Positions 16,959 to 25,565 of a stretch of 64,000 nucleotides of DNA are shown here, piece by piece (the stretch's first letter is position 1; each line of letters starts with the position of its first letter). The position numbers and the translations under genes are program-made. The stretch comes from Sediminibacterium sp. (GTDB taxonomy: Bacteria > Bacteroidota > Bacteroidia > Chitinophagales > Chitinophagaceae), in the NCBI RefSeq assembly GCF_030695065.1, contig NZ_JAUYTR010000021.1:62001-126000 (forward strand), in the 5' to 3' direction. The notes under the pieces are model-generated. The model searched no databases. It saw nothing but the letters and a program-made list of their open reading frames with translations, and was not told where the DNA came from.

Positions 16959-19868
16959 TTGGCTACTTCAAAAAAAACGATTGCTGCAAAGGAGGAACTT
17001 CCTGTTGTAGAAAAAAAAGGGAAAGCTATTGTTGCTGATAAAAAAGCTGCTGTAAAAAAAACAGTAGTTAAAAAAGCTTCAGTAGAAAAAACTACTGTTA
17101 AGAAAACTGCAGTCAAAAAATCTGCCGTTAAGCAAAAATTAGAAAATTCGGCAACAAAAACAACTTCTGTTAAACTGCATTTTCAATTACGTTATCATAC
17201 AGAGTTTGGTCAGAATCTTTTTTTAACTGGGAACCATGTTTTATTGGGTAACGGCGATATAGCAAATGCAGTACCCATGCAATACTTAAATGAACAAGCG
17301 TGGACTGTAAATATTGATTGGGTAGATGATTCAACAAATGAACCCGTTCAGTACAATTATGTTTTGATGAATCCAGACGGTTCAACCATCGTAGATTGGG
17401 GTTCGGACAGAGTAATCAATATTCAATCGTATAAAGCAAATCAAATTCAAATTGTAGATACCTGGAATCATGCAGGCTATTATGAAAATGCTTTTTACAC
17501 AGAAGCTTTTCAAAAAGTATTATTAAAGGATGCACACACAGAAAGTAAAATAAAAGCAGAAAAATCAGCCACACATTTATTTAGAGTTAAAAGTCCATTG
17601 CTTTCTAAAAACCAAATTATTTGTATTTCGGGTTCATTTAGTAAAGCAAATAATTGGTCTGAAGAAAATTTGGTACTAATGCAGAAAAAAGCGGCAGATC
17701 CATTTTTTGAAATTAGCTTGAACCTGAGTAAAGACCAATTCCCTATTGCATATAAATATGGGGTGTATGATTTGGAACTAAAGAAATTGGTTCAATTTGA
17801 GTCTAGCGATAATAGAGTATTGCATCATCAAATTGTTAAAAACCAAATTACCATTGTAAATGATGGGTTCACCTATTTACCCAATCAAACATGGAAAGGG
17901 GCCGGAGTTGCCATACCGGTATTTAGTTTGCGGAGCCAATCTAGTTTTGGTGTGGGTGAATTTACTGATTTGATTAAAATGGCAGATTGGGCATCAATGG
18001 TAGGATTAAAAATGATTCAACTTTTGCCAGTAAATGATACTACTGCAACCAATACCAATAAAGACTCTTATCCTTACGCAGCTATTTCTGCATTTGCCTT
18101 GCACCCTTTATATCTTAACTTGACTAAAATTGCTGGCAAGTCGCACGCAAAACAGTTACAGCAATTAGAAAAAGATCGATTGCAATTAAATGCAATGGCT
18201 AATGTGGATTACGGAACAGTGATTAATTTGAAATTGAGTTTTGCAAAAAAAGTTTTTCAATCAGAAGGGAAGGAGTTACTTGAACATAAATCCTTTGTTT
18301 CATTCTTTGAGCAGAATAAATATTGGTTGGTTTCCTATGCTGCATTTTGTTATTTGAGAGATGAGTATGGTACAGTTGATTTTGGGAAATGGCCTGCATA
18401 CAAAAATTATAAAGAGAAAGATATTGCTGAATTGACTAACCATCAATCTGCTGCTTACCAGGATATTGCATTTTATTATTTTTTGCAGTATCATTTGCAT
18501 CTTCAATTAAAGGAAGCAACTGCTTATGCCCATGGTAAGGGAGTAATTATAAAGGGCGATATAGCTATTGGGGTATATAGATATGGTGCAGATACCTGGC
18601 AGCATCCAGATTTGTTTCATATGGATTTTCAAGCAGGAGCGCCACCTGATGACTTTGCAGTCACTGGTCAAAATTGGGGCTTCCCCACTTATAACTGGCA
18701 ACGGATGCAAGAAGATGGGTTTGCTTGGTGGAAGCAACGTTTTGAGCAAATGAGTCATTATTTTGACGCTTTTAGAATAGACCATATCCTTGGATTTTTT
18801 AGAATTTGGAGTATTCCTCTGAACGCTGTAGAAGGAATTATGGGGCATTTTGTTCCTGCAATTCCTATAGCACTTTCAACTTTTGCTCAACAAGGTATAT
18901 GGTTCAATTATAATCGTTACACAAAACCTTATATAACAGATGCTGTTTTATGGGAAGTGTTTGGATATGATAATGAATTGGTTAAAAGCATGTTCTTAAT
19001 TAATCATAAAGATGGAACATATGCTTTGAAAAATGGATTTGAAACACAAAGACAAGTAGAACAACATTTTGTTACGCTAGATCAAGATATTTACCACGAA
19101 AAAATCAAGAAGGGTCTATTTAGTTTAATCAGTAATATTATTCTGTTTGATACAGATGGCACTGGGGAATATTTTCATTTTAGATATGGTATAGAAAATA
19201 CTTCAACATTTAAAAATTTGGAGTACAGCACTCAACAACAGTTGCGTAGTTTATATTTGAATTATTTCTTTAAGCAGCAAGACGATTTTTGGAAAAAAGA
19301 AGCCTATAATAAATTGCCGGCTTTAAAGAGGGTGACCAATATGTTGGTTTGTGGCGAAGACTTAGGAATGGTTCCAGGTTGTGTGCCAGAAGTAATGCAG
19401 CAGTTGGGATTATTGAGTTTAGAAATTCAGCGAATGCCCAAGAATCCGGAAACAGATTTTTTCCATCCTAATGACGCTCCGTACTTGAGTGTAGTAACTC
19501 CTTCTACTCATGATATGAGTACTATAAGAGGGTGGTGGGAAGAAGATAAAAATAAGATTCAACATTTTTATAATCACGAATTAGGGCAGTGGGGTGATGC
19601 GCCTTATTATTGCGAGGCATGGATTAATAAGTCAATCGTATTGCAGCACCTTTATTCACCAGCAATGTGGAGCGTTTTTCAAATACAAGACTTAATGGGA
19701 ATGAGTGAAAAAATTAGAAGAGAAGATCCTTTAGAAGAGCAAATAAATGTTCCTGCAAACCCTAACCATTATTGGTGTTATCGTATGCATACAACTATAG
19801 AATCGTTATTATCTTCTAATGATTTTAATGATGAGTTATTGGCTTTTATTAAAAAATCAGGGAGATAA
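16959..19868 (+). CDS. malQ: 4-alpha-glucanotransferase (GH77) with tandem CBM20 domains and a histone-like N-terminal tail
   Basis: Disproportionates maltooligosaccharides and glycogen-like glucans in the cytoplasm. 969 residues. Residues 1-70 are a low-complexity Lys/Ala/Val/Thr tail of repeated VKKT/VKKS/VEKT units. Two starch-binding CBM20 domains follow (about 72-175 and 205-305). A GH77 catalytic domain then runs from about 310 to the end, with KMIQLLPVNDT, KGDIAIGVYRYGAD, FDAFRIDHILGFFRIW (nucleophile D in RIDH), CGEDLGMVPGCVP (acid/base E) and TPSTHDMSTIRGWW. The CBM20-GH77 order resembles plant DPE2. The start codon is TTG; the next methionine lies inside the first CBM20. The epimerase gene follows by 8 bases. 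Confidence 0.92.
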   Translation: MATSKKTIAAKEELPVVEKKGKAIVADKKAAVKKTVVKKASVEKTTVKKTAVKKSAVKQKLENSATKTTSVKLHFQLRYHTEFGQNLFLTGNHVLLGNGDIANAVPMQYLNEQAWTVNIDWVDDSTNEPVQYNYVLMNPDGSTIVDWGSDRVINIQSYKANQIQIVDTWNHAGYYENAFYTEAFQKVLLKDAHTESKIKAEKSATHLFRVKSPLLSKNQIICISGSFSKANNWSEENLVLMQKKAADPFFEISLNLSKDQFPIAYKYGVYDLELKKLVQFESSDNRVLHHQIVKNQITIVNDGFTYLPNQTWKGAGVAIPVFSLRSQSSFGVGEFTDLIKMADWASMVGLKMIQLLPVNDTTATNTNKDSYPYAAISAFALHPLYLNLTKIAGKSHAKQLQQLEKDRLQLNAMANVDYGTVINLKLSFAKKVFQSEGKELLEHKSFVSFFEQNKYWLVSYAAFCYLRDEYGTVDFGKWPAYKNYKEKDIAELTNHQSAAYQDIAFYYFLQYHLHLQLKEATAYAHGKGVIIKGDIAIGVYRYGADTWQHPDLFHMDFQAGAPPDDFAVTGQNWGFPTYNWQRMQEDGFAWWKQRFEQMSHYFDAFRIDHILGFFRIWSIPLNAVEGIMGHFVPAIPIALSTFAQQGIWFNYNRYTKPYITDAVLWEVFGYDNELVKSMFLINHKDGTYALKNGFETQRQVEQHFVTLDQDIYHEKIKKGLFSLISNIILFDTDGTGEYFHFRYGIENTSTFKNLEYSTQQQLRSLYLNYFFKQQDDFWKKEAYNKLPALKRVTNMLVCGEDLGMVPGCVPEVMQQLGLLSLEIQRMPKNPETDFFHPNDAPYLSVVTPSTHDMSTIRGWWEEDKNKIQHFYNHELGQWGDAPYYCEAWINKSIVLQHLYSPAMWSVFQIQDLMGMSEKIRREDPLEEQINVPANPNHYWCYRMHTTIESLLSSNDFNDELLAFIKKSGR

Positions 19869-19876
19869 ATAAAACA

Positions 19877-20890
19877 GTGATACTTCAATTTACTCAAACC
19901 AATCTTCCATTTGTTGATGCATTTACCATCTCTAATGGGAGAACAAAAACACATCAAACTGCATTGCTGGTAGCTTTGTCTGTTGGGCCATTTATTGGCT
20001 ATGGCGAAGCCCCTGCAATTGCGTATTACAATATTACAGTAGATCAAATGATAGCCGATTTAACAAAGAAGCAAAAGTTGGTAGAAAAGTTTGCTTTAAC
20101 CGATCCAGAAAGATACTGGCACTATTTGCATCACTTGTTTCCTCAGAATCCTTTTTTGGTTTCTGCACTCGATATGGCAGGGTGGGATCTTTTTGGCCAA
20201 ATGAAAGCGAAGCCCTTATATCAATTATGGAATACAGAATGGAAAGCGGAATTACCAAAATGTGATTACACCATTGGGATTGATTCTATTGAAAAAATGG
20301 TTCAAAAAATGAAGGCGAAGCCCTGGCCCATTTATAAAATAAAACTGGGAACGCCAGACGATATAGGTATAATTCAAACCCTACGTAAGCATACTGATGC
20401 GGTTTTTAGGGTTGATGCCAATGCAGGTTGGACAACAGAACAGGCTTTAAAATTGATTCCCGAGTTAGCCCAACTCGGTGTTGAGTTTATAGAACAGCCA
20501 TTAGCTAAAGACAATTGGGAGGGGATGAAAATATTATTCAAAAAATCTACTTTGCCCTTGATAGCAGATGAGTCATGTGTAACTGAACAAGATGTATCAA
20601 AATGTTTAGGTCATTTTCATGGAATCAATATCAAGTTAACTAAGTGTAGTGGTATCACTCCTGCTAGACGAATGATTCTTGAAGCAAGATCGCTTGGGTT
20701 AAAAGTAATGATGGGAAGTATGAATGAGTCGGTAATTGGGTCTGCTGCAATTGGACATTTCTTACCCCAACTAGATTATGTTGATATGGATGGCCCACTT
20801 TTGCTTGCAGAAGCAAATGCAAAAGGGGTAGATTATGAACAAGGGAAAGTAACGCTAACTAATAAACCTGGATTAGGAATTTTCTTTTAA
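19877..20890 (+). CDS. Dipeptide epimerase (L-Ala-D/L-Glu epimerase type), enolase superfamily
   Basis: Epimerises dipeptides such as L-Ala-D-Glu from peptidoglycan turnover; cytoplasmic. 337 residues. Catalytic layout of the muconate-lactonising subgroup: K-x-K in YKIKLG (about 153-158), metal ligands D in RVDANAGW, E in IEQPLAKD and D in IADESCV. A second lysine motif is NIKLTKCSGI, and the specificity loop is near MMGSMNES. The start is GTG, eight bases after malQ. Exact dipeptide preference cannot be told. The anmK gene at 46649 also handles muropeptide recycling. Confidence 0.88.
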   Translation: MILQFTQTNLPFVDAFTISNGRTKTHQTALLVALSVGPFIGYGEAPAIAYYNITVDQMIADLTKKQKLVEKFALTDPERYWHYLHHLFPQNPFLVSALDMAGWDLFGQMKAKPLYQLWNTEWKAELPKCDYTIGIDSIEKMVQKMKAKPWPIYKIKLGTPDDIGIIQTLRKHTDAVFRVDANAGWTTEQALKLIPELAQLGVEFIEQPLAKDNWEGMKILFKKSTLPLIADESCVTEQDVSKCLGHFHGINIKLTKCSGITPARRMILEARSLGLKVMMGSMNESVIGSAAIGHFLPQLDYVDMDGPLLLAEANAKGVDYEQGKVTLTNKPGLGIFF

Positions 20891-21331
20891 TAGTTGAATT
20901 GCTACTTTATCAATTGGCAAGGTTACGGAGTCAGGTGTTAATTCGTTTAAAGGTATCCACCTAAATACTTCAGACTCACCATTAGGATCAGCTACTTGTT
21001 CTTTGGTAAAATTAAATGGTATATCCGATGTTTTTATTTTGGTTGTATCTGAAGCATGAACCAAATAATAAATAGAGATGATTTGATCTTTATGGTTGAA
21101 TGCAGAAATCTGAAAAAAATCTGTAGTATAAAAATGGGCTCCTACTTTTACTTCAATACCTGTTTCTTCAATAAATTCTCTTTGTAAACATTCTCTGGTG
21201 CCTTCTCCAAACTCTAATCCACCACCAGGTAATTTAGTGATATAGCTTCCTTTAATGAATTCATCGGTTACCAATAAACGTTGGTATTGATCAATTAATA
21301 AACCGTATACTCTAACATTAAATAAGGGCAT
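20873..21331 (-). CDS. Nudix hydrolase
   Basis: 152 residues, cytoplasmic. A complete Nudix box is visible at about residues 36-58, GGLEFGEGTRECLQREFIEE followed by TGI, matching G-x5-E-x7-REU-x-EE-x-GU. The family hydrolyses nucleoside diphosphates linked to another group; the actual substrate cannot be predicted. The gene overlaps the 3' end of the convergent epimerase gene by 18 bases. It follows the CorA-like gene with no gap, so these two probably share a message. Confidence 0.9.
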   Translation of the reverse strand: MPLFNVRVYGLLIDQYQRLLVTDEFIKGSYITKLPGGGLEFGEGTRECLQREFIEETGIEVKVGAHFYTTDFFQISAFNHKDQIISIYYLVHASDTTKIKTSDIPFNFTKEQVADPNGESEVFRWIPLNELTPDSVTLPIDKVAIQLLKENS

Positions 21332-22270
21332 TTAAAACCATTTTTTCTTGTAAAAATACACGCCAATAACAATTGATATGAAAAGAGAAATTATGACGGG
21401 AATATAAAACGCGTGATTAGAATGCTGGTAAGGTAGGTCTACATTCATCCCGTATATACTAGTAACTAATATTGGTAGTGACAAAATAATGGTAATGGAA
21501 GTAAGCCGCTTCATTACATTGTTTAAGTTATTGCTGATGATGCTGGCAAATGCATCCATGGTACTACTTAATATATTGGTATAAATATTAGCCATTTCCA
21601 ATGCCTGGCTAGTATCTACTATTAAATCTTGAAGGAATTCTCTTTCGTCTTCGTTTAATCCTAGAAAATTGGTACGCTCCATTTTCATCATGAGCATTTC
21701 ATTGCTTCTAAGTGCTGTTACAAAATAAACCAAGCTTTTTTGTACCCGCATTAATTTTAGTAAATCTACATTACTATTGCTGTCATATAAGCTTTGCTCG
21801 TATTGGTTTCTATTGTGATTGATTTCTTTTAAGTAATCTAAAAAAGTTTGAACTACTTTCTCAAATACTTTTAATACCATCATGTTCCTTTTGTCTGGAT
21901 GTCTTTTCTGAAAAGTATTTAAGAATTTTTTGATGGCCCCATTATCAAAAGAGTTTACTGTAATAATTTGATTATGCGTGAGAATAATACATATTGGAAT
22001 TGTAATATAAAATGCATCTGAATCATTGAATGAATTATTCTCGGTAGGCGTTTTTATTATGATAATTTTTACATTATCCTCCATTTCATAACGAGGTCGT
22101 TCATCTATATCTAATGAGTCTCTTAAAAACTCAATTGGAATTTCTAATTCATTACTGAGTTCTATAAACTCTTCCTCTTTAAATGGTGGAACTAAGTTTA
22201 CCCAAACTCCTTGGTCGGCCTTTGGAATTTCAATGGTTTGTCCGTTTATATTTTTGAAATATTGAATCAT
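21332..22270 (-). CDS. CorA-like divalent cation transporter
   Basis: Inner-membrane Mg2+/Co2+ channel of the CorA family. 312 residues: a cytoplasmic alpha/beta N-terminal domain, a long helical stalk (about 130-250), and two C-terminal membrane helices. The selectivity motif GMN is at 274-276 (SIYGMNVDLP), and a basic tail FYKKKWF ends the protein. It lies directly upstream of the Nudix gene on the minus strand. A second magnesium transporter of unrelated type (MgtE) is at 61561. Confidence 0.9.
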   Translation of the reverse strand: MIQYFKNINGQTIEIPKADQGVWVNLVPPFKEEEFIELSNELEIPIEFLRDSLDIDERPRYEMEDNVKIIIIKTPTENNSFNDSDAFYITIPICIILTHNQIITVNSFDNGAIKKFLNTFQKRHPDKRNMMVLKVFEKVVQTFLDYLKEINHNRNQYEQSLYDSNSNVDLLKLMRVQKSLVYFVTALRSNEMLMMKMERTNFLGLNEDEREFLQDLIVDTSQALEMANIYTNILSSTMDAFASIISNNLNNVMKRLTSITIILSLPILVTSIYGMNVDLPYQHSNHAFYIPVIISLFISIVIGVYFYKKKWF

Positions 22271-22293
22271 CCTTTATAGCCTTTGGTGTTTAT

Positions 22294-23073
22294 TTACAAT
22301 GCAATTGTTCCTTTAAATACGAATGTTGCCGGACCACATAGCCATATATTTTGAAAATGTTGGTTGTCCTTTTTATCAAATTCAACACTCAATTCTCCGC
22401 CTTTAGTAATAATTGAAACGGTATTGAATCCAACAACAGCTTGTTGGTTTGTTAAGGCAGCAGCCGTTACTCCAGTTCCACAACTATAAGTTTCATCTTC
22501 AACTCCTCTTTCATAGGTTCTAACCATTAATTTACCAGTTGGTTGCTGCTCTACAAAATTCACATTAATGCCCTCTTGCTTAAACTGTGTATTGTACCTG
22601 ATTTTCTGCCCTTCAGAAAAAACATCTAATTCAATTAAATGCTCCACTGGTTGAATATAGTGGGGAGAACCAGTGTTTAAAATAAAAGCGCCACCTTGTT
22701 CTTCCACAAATTGAACATCGTTCATTTTTAATTTGACCCATCCTACGTTTTCAATGATGGCTTCATGCGGCCCATCTGAAGCAATAAAGGAGAAGTGGCT
22801 TTGTAAAATGCCGCAATCTTGTGCAAACTGGGTTAAGCATCTTCCTCCATTGCCGCACATGCTTCCTTCTGCGCCATCGGAATTATAATACTTCATTTCA
22901 AAATCAAAGCCTTTTTGTTGATTCAGCAGCATTAATCCATCTCCCCCAATACCAAATCTTCTATGGCATAAATGGGCAATTTGTTCTTGAGAAAGTGCTA
23001 ATTGATTATTTCTATTGTCTATTACAATAAAATCATTGCCCGTTCCCTGGTATTTATAAAAATCCAATTGCAT
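22294..23073 (-). CDS. dapF: Diaminopimelate epimerase
   Basis: Converts LL-diaminopimelate to the meso form for lysine and peptidoglycan synthesis; cytoplasmic. 259 residues. The two catalytic cysteines are in SMCGNGGRC (about residues 72-80) and YSCGTGVTAAAL (about 196-207). YQGTGNDFIVIDNR at 8-21 is the family start motif, and FGIGGDGLMLL follows near 40. The catalytic pair is complete, so the enzyme should be active. It stands apart from other lysine genes here. Confidence 0.95.
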   Translation of the reverse strand: MQLDFYKYQGTGNDFIVIDNRNNQLALSQEQIAHLCHRRFGIGGDGLMLLNQQKGFDFEMKYYNSDGAEGSMCGNGGRCLTQFAQDCGILQSHFSFIASDGPHEAIIENVGWVKLKMNDVQFVEEQGGAFILNTGSPHYIQPVEHLIELDVFSEGQKIRYNTQFKQEGINVNFVEQQPTGKLMVRTYERGVEDETYSCGTGVTAAALTNQQAVVGFNTVSIITKGGELSVEFDKKDNQHFQNIWLCGPATFVFKGTIAL

Positions 23074-23110
23074 GTTGCAATTTAGGTTGAAATCAGGAAG
23101 AACTTACCGA

Positions 23111-23473
23111 TTAATTGCGGTAGCTTGATTGTATATTGCTTTCGCAGAAAACGAGGATTTGATCTAATGAAGTTTCTAGGGTAATTAGATCTGACGAGGT
23201 AAAATGCCCTAATGTAATGGAGATTTTCATTTGGGTTTTGATTTCCGCATACACTTTAATGAAAAATTCACTGTTCCTTTTTAGGGTCAATTTTGAATTA
23301 GTATCTGTAAATGCTGATAATCTATTGCAAACATTAATAATAGACCTTCTTAATTGAGAGGATAGCACAAACTGTTGTTGAATTGGAAGCTTGCAAGTAA
23401 GCTCGTACACTTCTTTTGCTACCAAGATGGTTTGTTGATAAAGAGATATGTCGGGTCTTATTGTTTCAGACAT
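23111..23473 (-). CDS. Four helix bundle protein (S23/23S rRNA intervening-sequence family)
   Basis: 120 residues, almost entirely helical. It resembles the small four helix bundle family first found inside 23S rRNA intervening sequences and now seen throughout Bacteroidota: an early LYQQTILVAKEVYELTCKLPIQQQFVLSSQLRRSIINVCNRLSAF, then NSEFFIKVYAEIKTQMKISITLGHF. No rRNA is near, so this is one of the free-standing copies. Function unknown. It sits alone between dapF and the phosphorylase. Confidence 0.75.
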   Translation of the reverse strand: MSETIRPDISLYQQTILVAKEVYELTCKLPIQQQFVLSSQLRRSIINVCNRLSAFTDTNSKLTLKRNSEFFIKVYAEIKTQMKISITLGHFTSSDLITLETSLDQILVFCESNIQSSYRN

Positions 23474-23512
23474 TAATCAAATTTACTATCTATACTTCTG
23501 ATAAAAAAATAT

Positions 23513-24391
23513 TTATTTCATGCTAGACAATATTTCCAAGCTTTTTACGATAAGGCTTTCTACAGCTTTTCCGCCGTCTTTACTAAAGGTTTTTTCTACT
23601 CTGTTAGCAACTATTGCACTTAAGCTTAAGCAGTTATGGTTTAATAATTTTCCTAATCCATAGATTGCACTGGTTTCCATTTCAAAATTACTAATGCGAT
23701 GTTGGCCAAATTGAAAATGGGTCAATTGATTAATTAGATCTGGAAATTGAAGGGGCAAACGCAGAATTCTTCCCTGTGGTCCATAAAAACCTGGGCAAGT
23801 AACGGTGATTCCTTGGTGAAAACCGGTGACAAATTCTTTTAAAATATGCGTGGAAGCGGATGCAATATAAGGCTGAAGTCCATTTTGTCCTATTTGAGTA
23901 TGATCGTTGAATGCATGTAAAATTTGCAACTCTTCTTCGTTATTCAATAATTTGTAAAAATTAAGTAGGTTGTCTATTCCAAGTCCATATGTGCTTGCCA
24001 CAAAGCTATCCACTGGTATAGAAGCTTGTAACGATCCAGAGGTACCCATTCTAACAATGGTTAGCTTTGTTTGAATAGGCTTTATGGTTCTTGTTTCAAA
24101 ATCAATATTGGCCAATGCATCTAATTCATTTAAAACAATATCAATATTGTCGGGTCCTATGCCAGTAGATAGAACAGAAATTCGTTTACTTCCCACTAAT
24201 CCAGTATGGGTTATGAACTCCCGGTGTTCGTACTTTCCTTCAATACTGTCAAAATATTTACTCACTTCGGCAACCCTGCCTGGGTCTCCCACTGTTATAA
24301 TAGTGTTGGCTAACTCTTCTGGTCTAAGATTAAGGTGATACACGGCACCTCTATCATTAATAATCAATTCACTAGCACCAATCTGGTTCAT
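23513..24391 (-). CDS. Nucleoside phosphorylase (uridine phosphorylase/PNP_UDP_1 family)
   Basis: Phosphorolysis of nucleosides to base and (deoxy)ribose 1-phosphate; cytoplasmic. 292 residues. TVGDPGRVAEVSKYF (about 32-46) carries the phosphate-binding G-D-P-x-R. Later come ISVLSTGIGPDNIDIVLNEL, IVRMGTSGSLQASIPVDS and SNFEMETSAIYGLG, the last with the E-M-E ribose-binding motif. The uridine phosphorylase branch is favoured, but purine substrates cannot be excluded. Confidence 0.87.
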   Translation of the reverse strand: MNQIGASELIINDRGAVYHLNLRPEELANTIITVGDPGRVAEVSKYFDSIEGKYEHREFITHTGLVGSKRISVLSTGIGPDNIDIVLNELDALANIDFETRTIKPIQTKLTIVRMGTSGSLQASIPVDSFVASTYGLGIDNLLNFYKLLNNEEELQILHAFNDHTQIGQNGLQPYIASASTHILKEFVTGFHQGITVTCPGFYGPQGRILRLPLQFPDLINQLTHFQFGQHRISNFEMETSAIYGLGKLLNHNCLSLSAIVANRVEKTFSKDGGKAVESLIVKSLEILSSMK

Positions 24392-24458
24392 AATCCATCA
24401 TTTATTAAGTAAAATTCGGTATTTCTTATTTAGAATTTTAAAATTAGTTTGTTTCCGC

Positions 24459-24466
24459 TATTTTTG
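24459..24466 (+). promoter_or_regulatory. -7 promoter box of tRNA-Cys
   Basis: TATTTTTG matches TAnnTTTG and is followed by GCATCCCA. The same box and a near-identical following octamer occur before tRNA-Val and tRNA-Gly. The tRNA starts 13 bases further on. Confidence 0.6.
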
Positions 24467-24479
24467 CATCCCATTAAAA

Positions 24480-24550
24480 GGTCCTGTGGCCGAGTGGCTA
24501 GGCAGAGCTCTGCAAAAGCTTCCACAGCGGTTCGAATCCGCTCGGGACCT
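24480..24550 (+). tRNA. tRNA-Cys (anticodon GCA)
   Basis: Acceptor GGTCCTG (24480-24486) pairs with CGGGACC (24543-24549), with U discriminator at 24550 as expected for cysteine tRNA. Anticodon arm GAGCT-CTGCAAA-AGCTT gives anticodon GCA. The T-loop is GTTCGAATC. A cysteine tRNA immediately before a sulfur-metabolism island is probably coincidence. Confidence 0.96.
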
Positions 24551-24566
24551 CCGAAGCACCAAAATG

Positions 24567-24593
24567 AAACCCTCGAGTAATCGGGGGTTTTTT
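24567..24593 (+). terminator. Rho-independent terminator after tRNA-Cys
   Basis: AAACCCTCGA pairs with TCGGGGGTTT (one G-U) around a GTAA loop, followed by a run of T. It separates the tRNA from the sulfur island. Confidence 0.85.
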
Positions 24594-24606
24594 ATTACAA
24601 TAAAGT

Positions 24607-24650
24607 GTAACTTTTGTAACCATTTCTCCCTAATTGTTTGTGCAACTTTG
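24607..24650 (+). promoter_or_regulatory. Crp/Fnr-type operator and promoter 1 (TauE/SafE gene)
   Basis: Operator GTAAC-TTTT-GTAAC at 24607-24620, one mismatch from the GTAAC-N4-GTTAC palindrome. A -7-like box CAACTTTG lies at 24643-24650 (five of six fixed positions of TAnnTTTG). The box begins 36 bases after the operator begins, the same spacing as at the other four sites in this island. The gene starts 18 bases after the box. Confidence 0.7.
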
Positions 24651-24667
24651 TTTTCTAAATTTATTCT

Positions 24668-25483
24668 ATGGTTATTATTGGTTTTTTACTGGCAGCATTA
24701 GTAGGTATATCTCTAGGCTTAATTGGAAGCGGCGGGTCAATATTAACAGTTCCCATTTTAGTTTATGTTATGGGAGTTGATCCTGTTTTAGCAACTGCTT
24801 ATTCTTTGTTTATAGTAGGATCTACCGCTTTAGTGGGTGGAGTACAAAGCGCTATTCAAAAACGAGTAGATTTTAAAACAGTACTAATTTTTGGTATTCC
24901 TTCAATAGCAGCAGTTTATGCAACTCGATTATGGCTGGTGCCTTTAATTCCAGCTGAAATAGTTTCAATAGGTGGATTAGTAATTACCAAATCTATTGCA
25001 CTGATGTTATTATTTGCAGTGGTCATGATTTTAGCTTCTGTGAGTATGATTAGACCTAGTAAAAAAGCGGTTTTAGATGAGTCTGCTCCAATGGTTTATA
25101 ATTACCCAATGATTTTATTGGAAGGAGCCGTAGTAGGCGTACTAACTGGATTGGTTGGAGCGGGTGGCGGTTTTTTAATAATACCAGCCTTGGTATTATT
25201 AGCAAAAATGCCCATGAAACTCGCGGTAGGAACTTCTCTATTTATAATTGCAGCAAAATCTTTAATTGGCTTTACGGGAGATTTACAAGGATCTCAAGTA
25301 ATTGATTGGAACTTGTTGTTGATTTTTACTGGATTTGCAGTAGTGGGAATCTTTGCTGGCATACTCTTATCTAAGAAAATTCCAGGCGAAAAATTGAAAA
25401 AAGCTTTTGGTTGGTTTGTACTAATAATGGGAATTTATATCATTGTTAAGGAATTATTTTTTCCTACTGGCGGTGGGCATTAA
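24668..25483 (+). CDS. TauE/SafE family sulfite/organosulfur exporter
   Basis: Inner-membrane permease of the DUF81/TauE/SafE family, whose members export sulfite, sulfoacetate or other sulfur anions. 271 residues and about eight hydrophobic helices in two repeated halves. Each half opens with a glycine-rich motif: GLIGSGGSILTVPILVYV (about 19-36) and GLVGAGGGFLIIPALVLL (about 163-180). It is the first gene of the sulfur island and has its own operator. Export of sulfite made by the two persulfide dioxygenases downstream would be a sensible job, but this is inferred from context. Confidence 0.88.
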   Translation: MVIIGFLLAALVGISLGLIGSGGSILTVPILVYVMGVDPVLATAYSLFIVGSTALVGGVQSAIQKRVDFKTVLIFGIPSIAAVYATRLWLVPLIPAEIVSIGGLVITKSIALMLLFAVVMILASVSMIRPSKKAVLDESAPMVYNYPMILLEGAVVGVLTGLVGAGGGFLIIPALVLLAKMPMKLAVGTSLFIIAAKSLIGFTGDLQGSQVIDWNLLLIFTGFAVVGIFAGILLSKKIPGEKLKKAFGWFVLIMGIYIIVKELFFPTGGGH

Positions 25484-25485
25484 AT

Positions 25486-25529
25486 GCAACAAATGTTACC
25501 AAACTACTATTTTAACGAGCAGATATTTG
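25486..25529 (+). promoter_or_regulatory. Crp/Fnr-type operator and promoter 2 (first CstB-like gene)
   Basis: Operator GCAAC-AAAT-GTTAC at 25486-25499 (one mismatch) and -7-like box GATATTTG at 25522-25529 (five of six positions). Start-to-start spacing is again 36 bases. The ATG is 36 bases past the box. Confidence 0.7.
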
Positions 25530-25565
25530 CATAATAATTTTAATAAAACTTAAATACGAAATCAT

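Noticed and set aside
24486..24701. 71-codon open frame beginning MAEWLGRALQKLPQRFESARD
   Set aside because: Translation of the tRNA-Cys gene and its terminator, not a gene.
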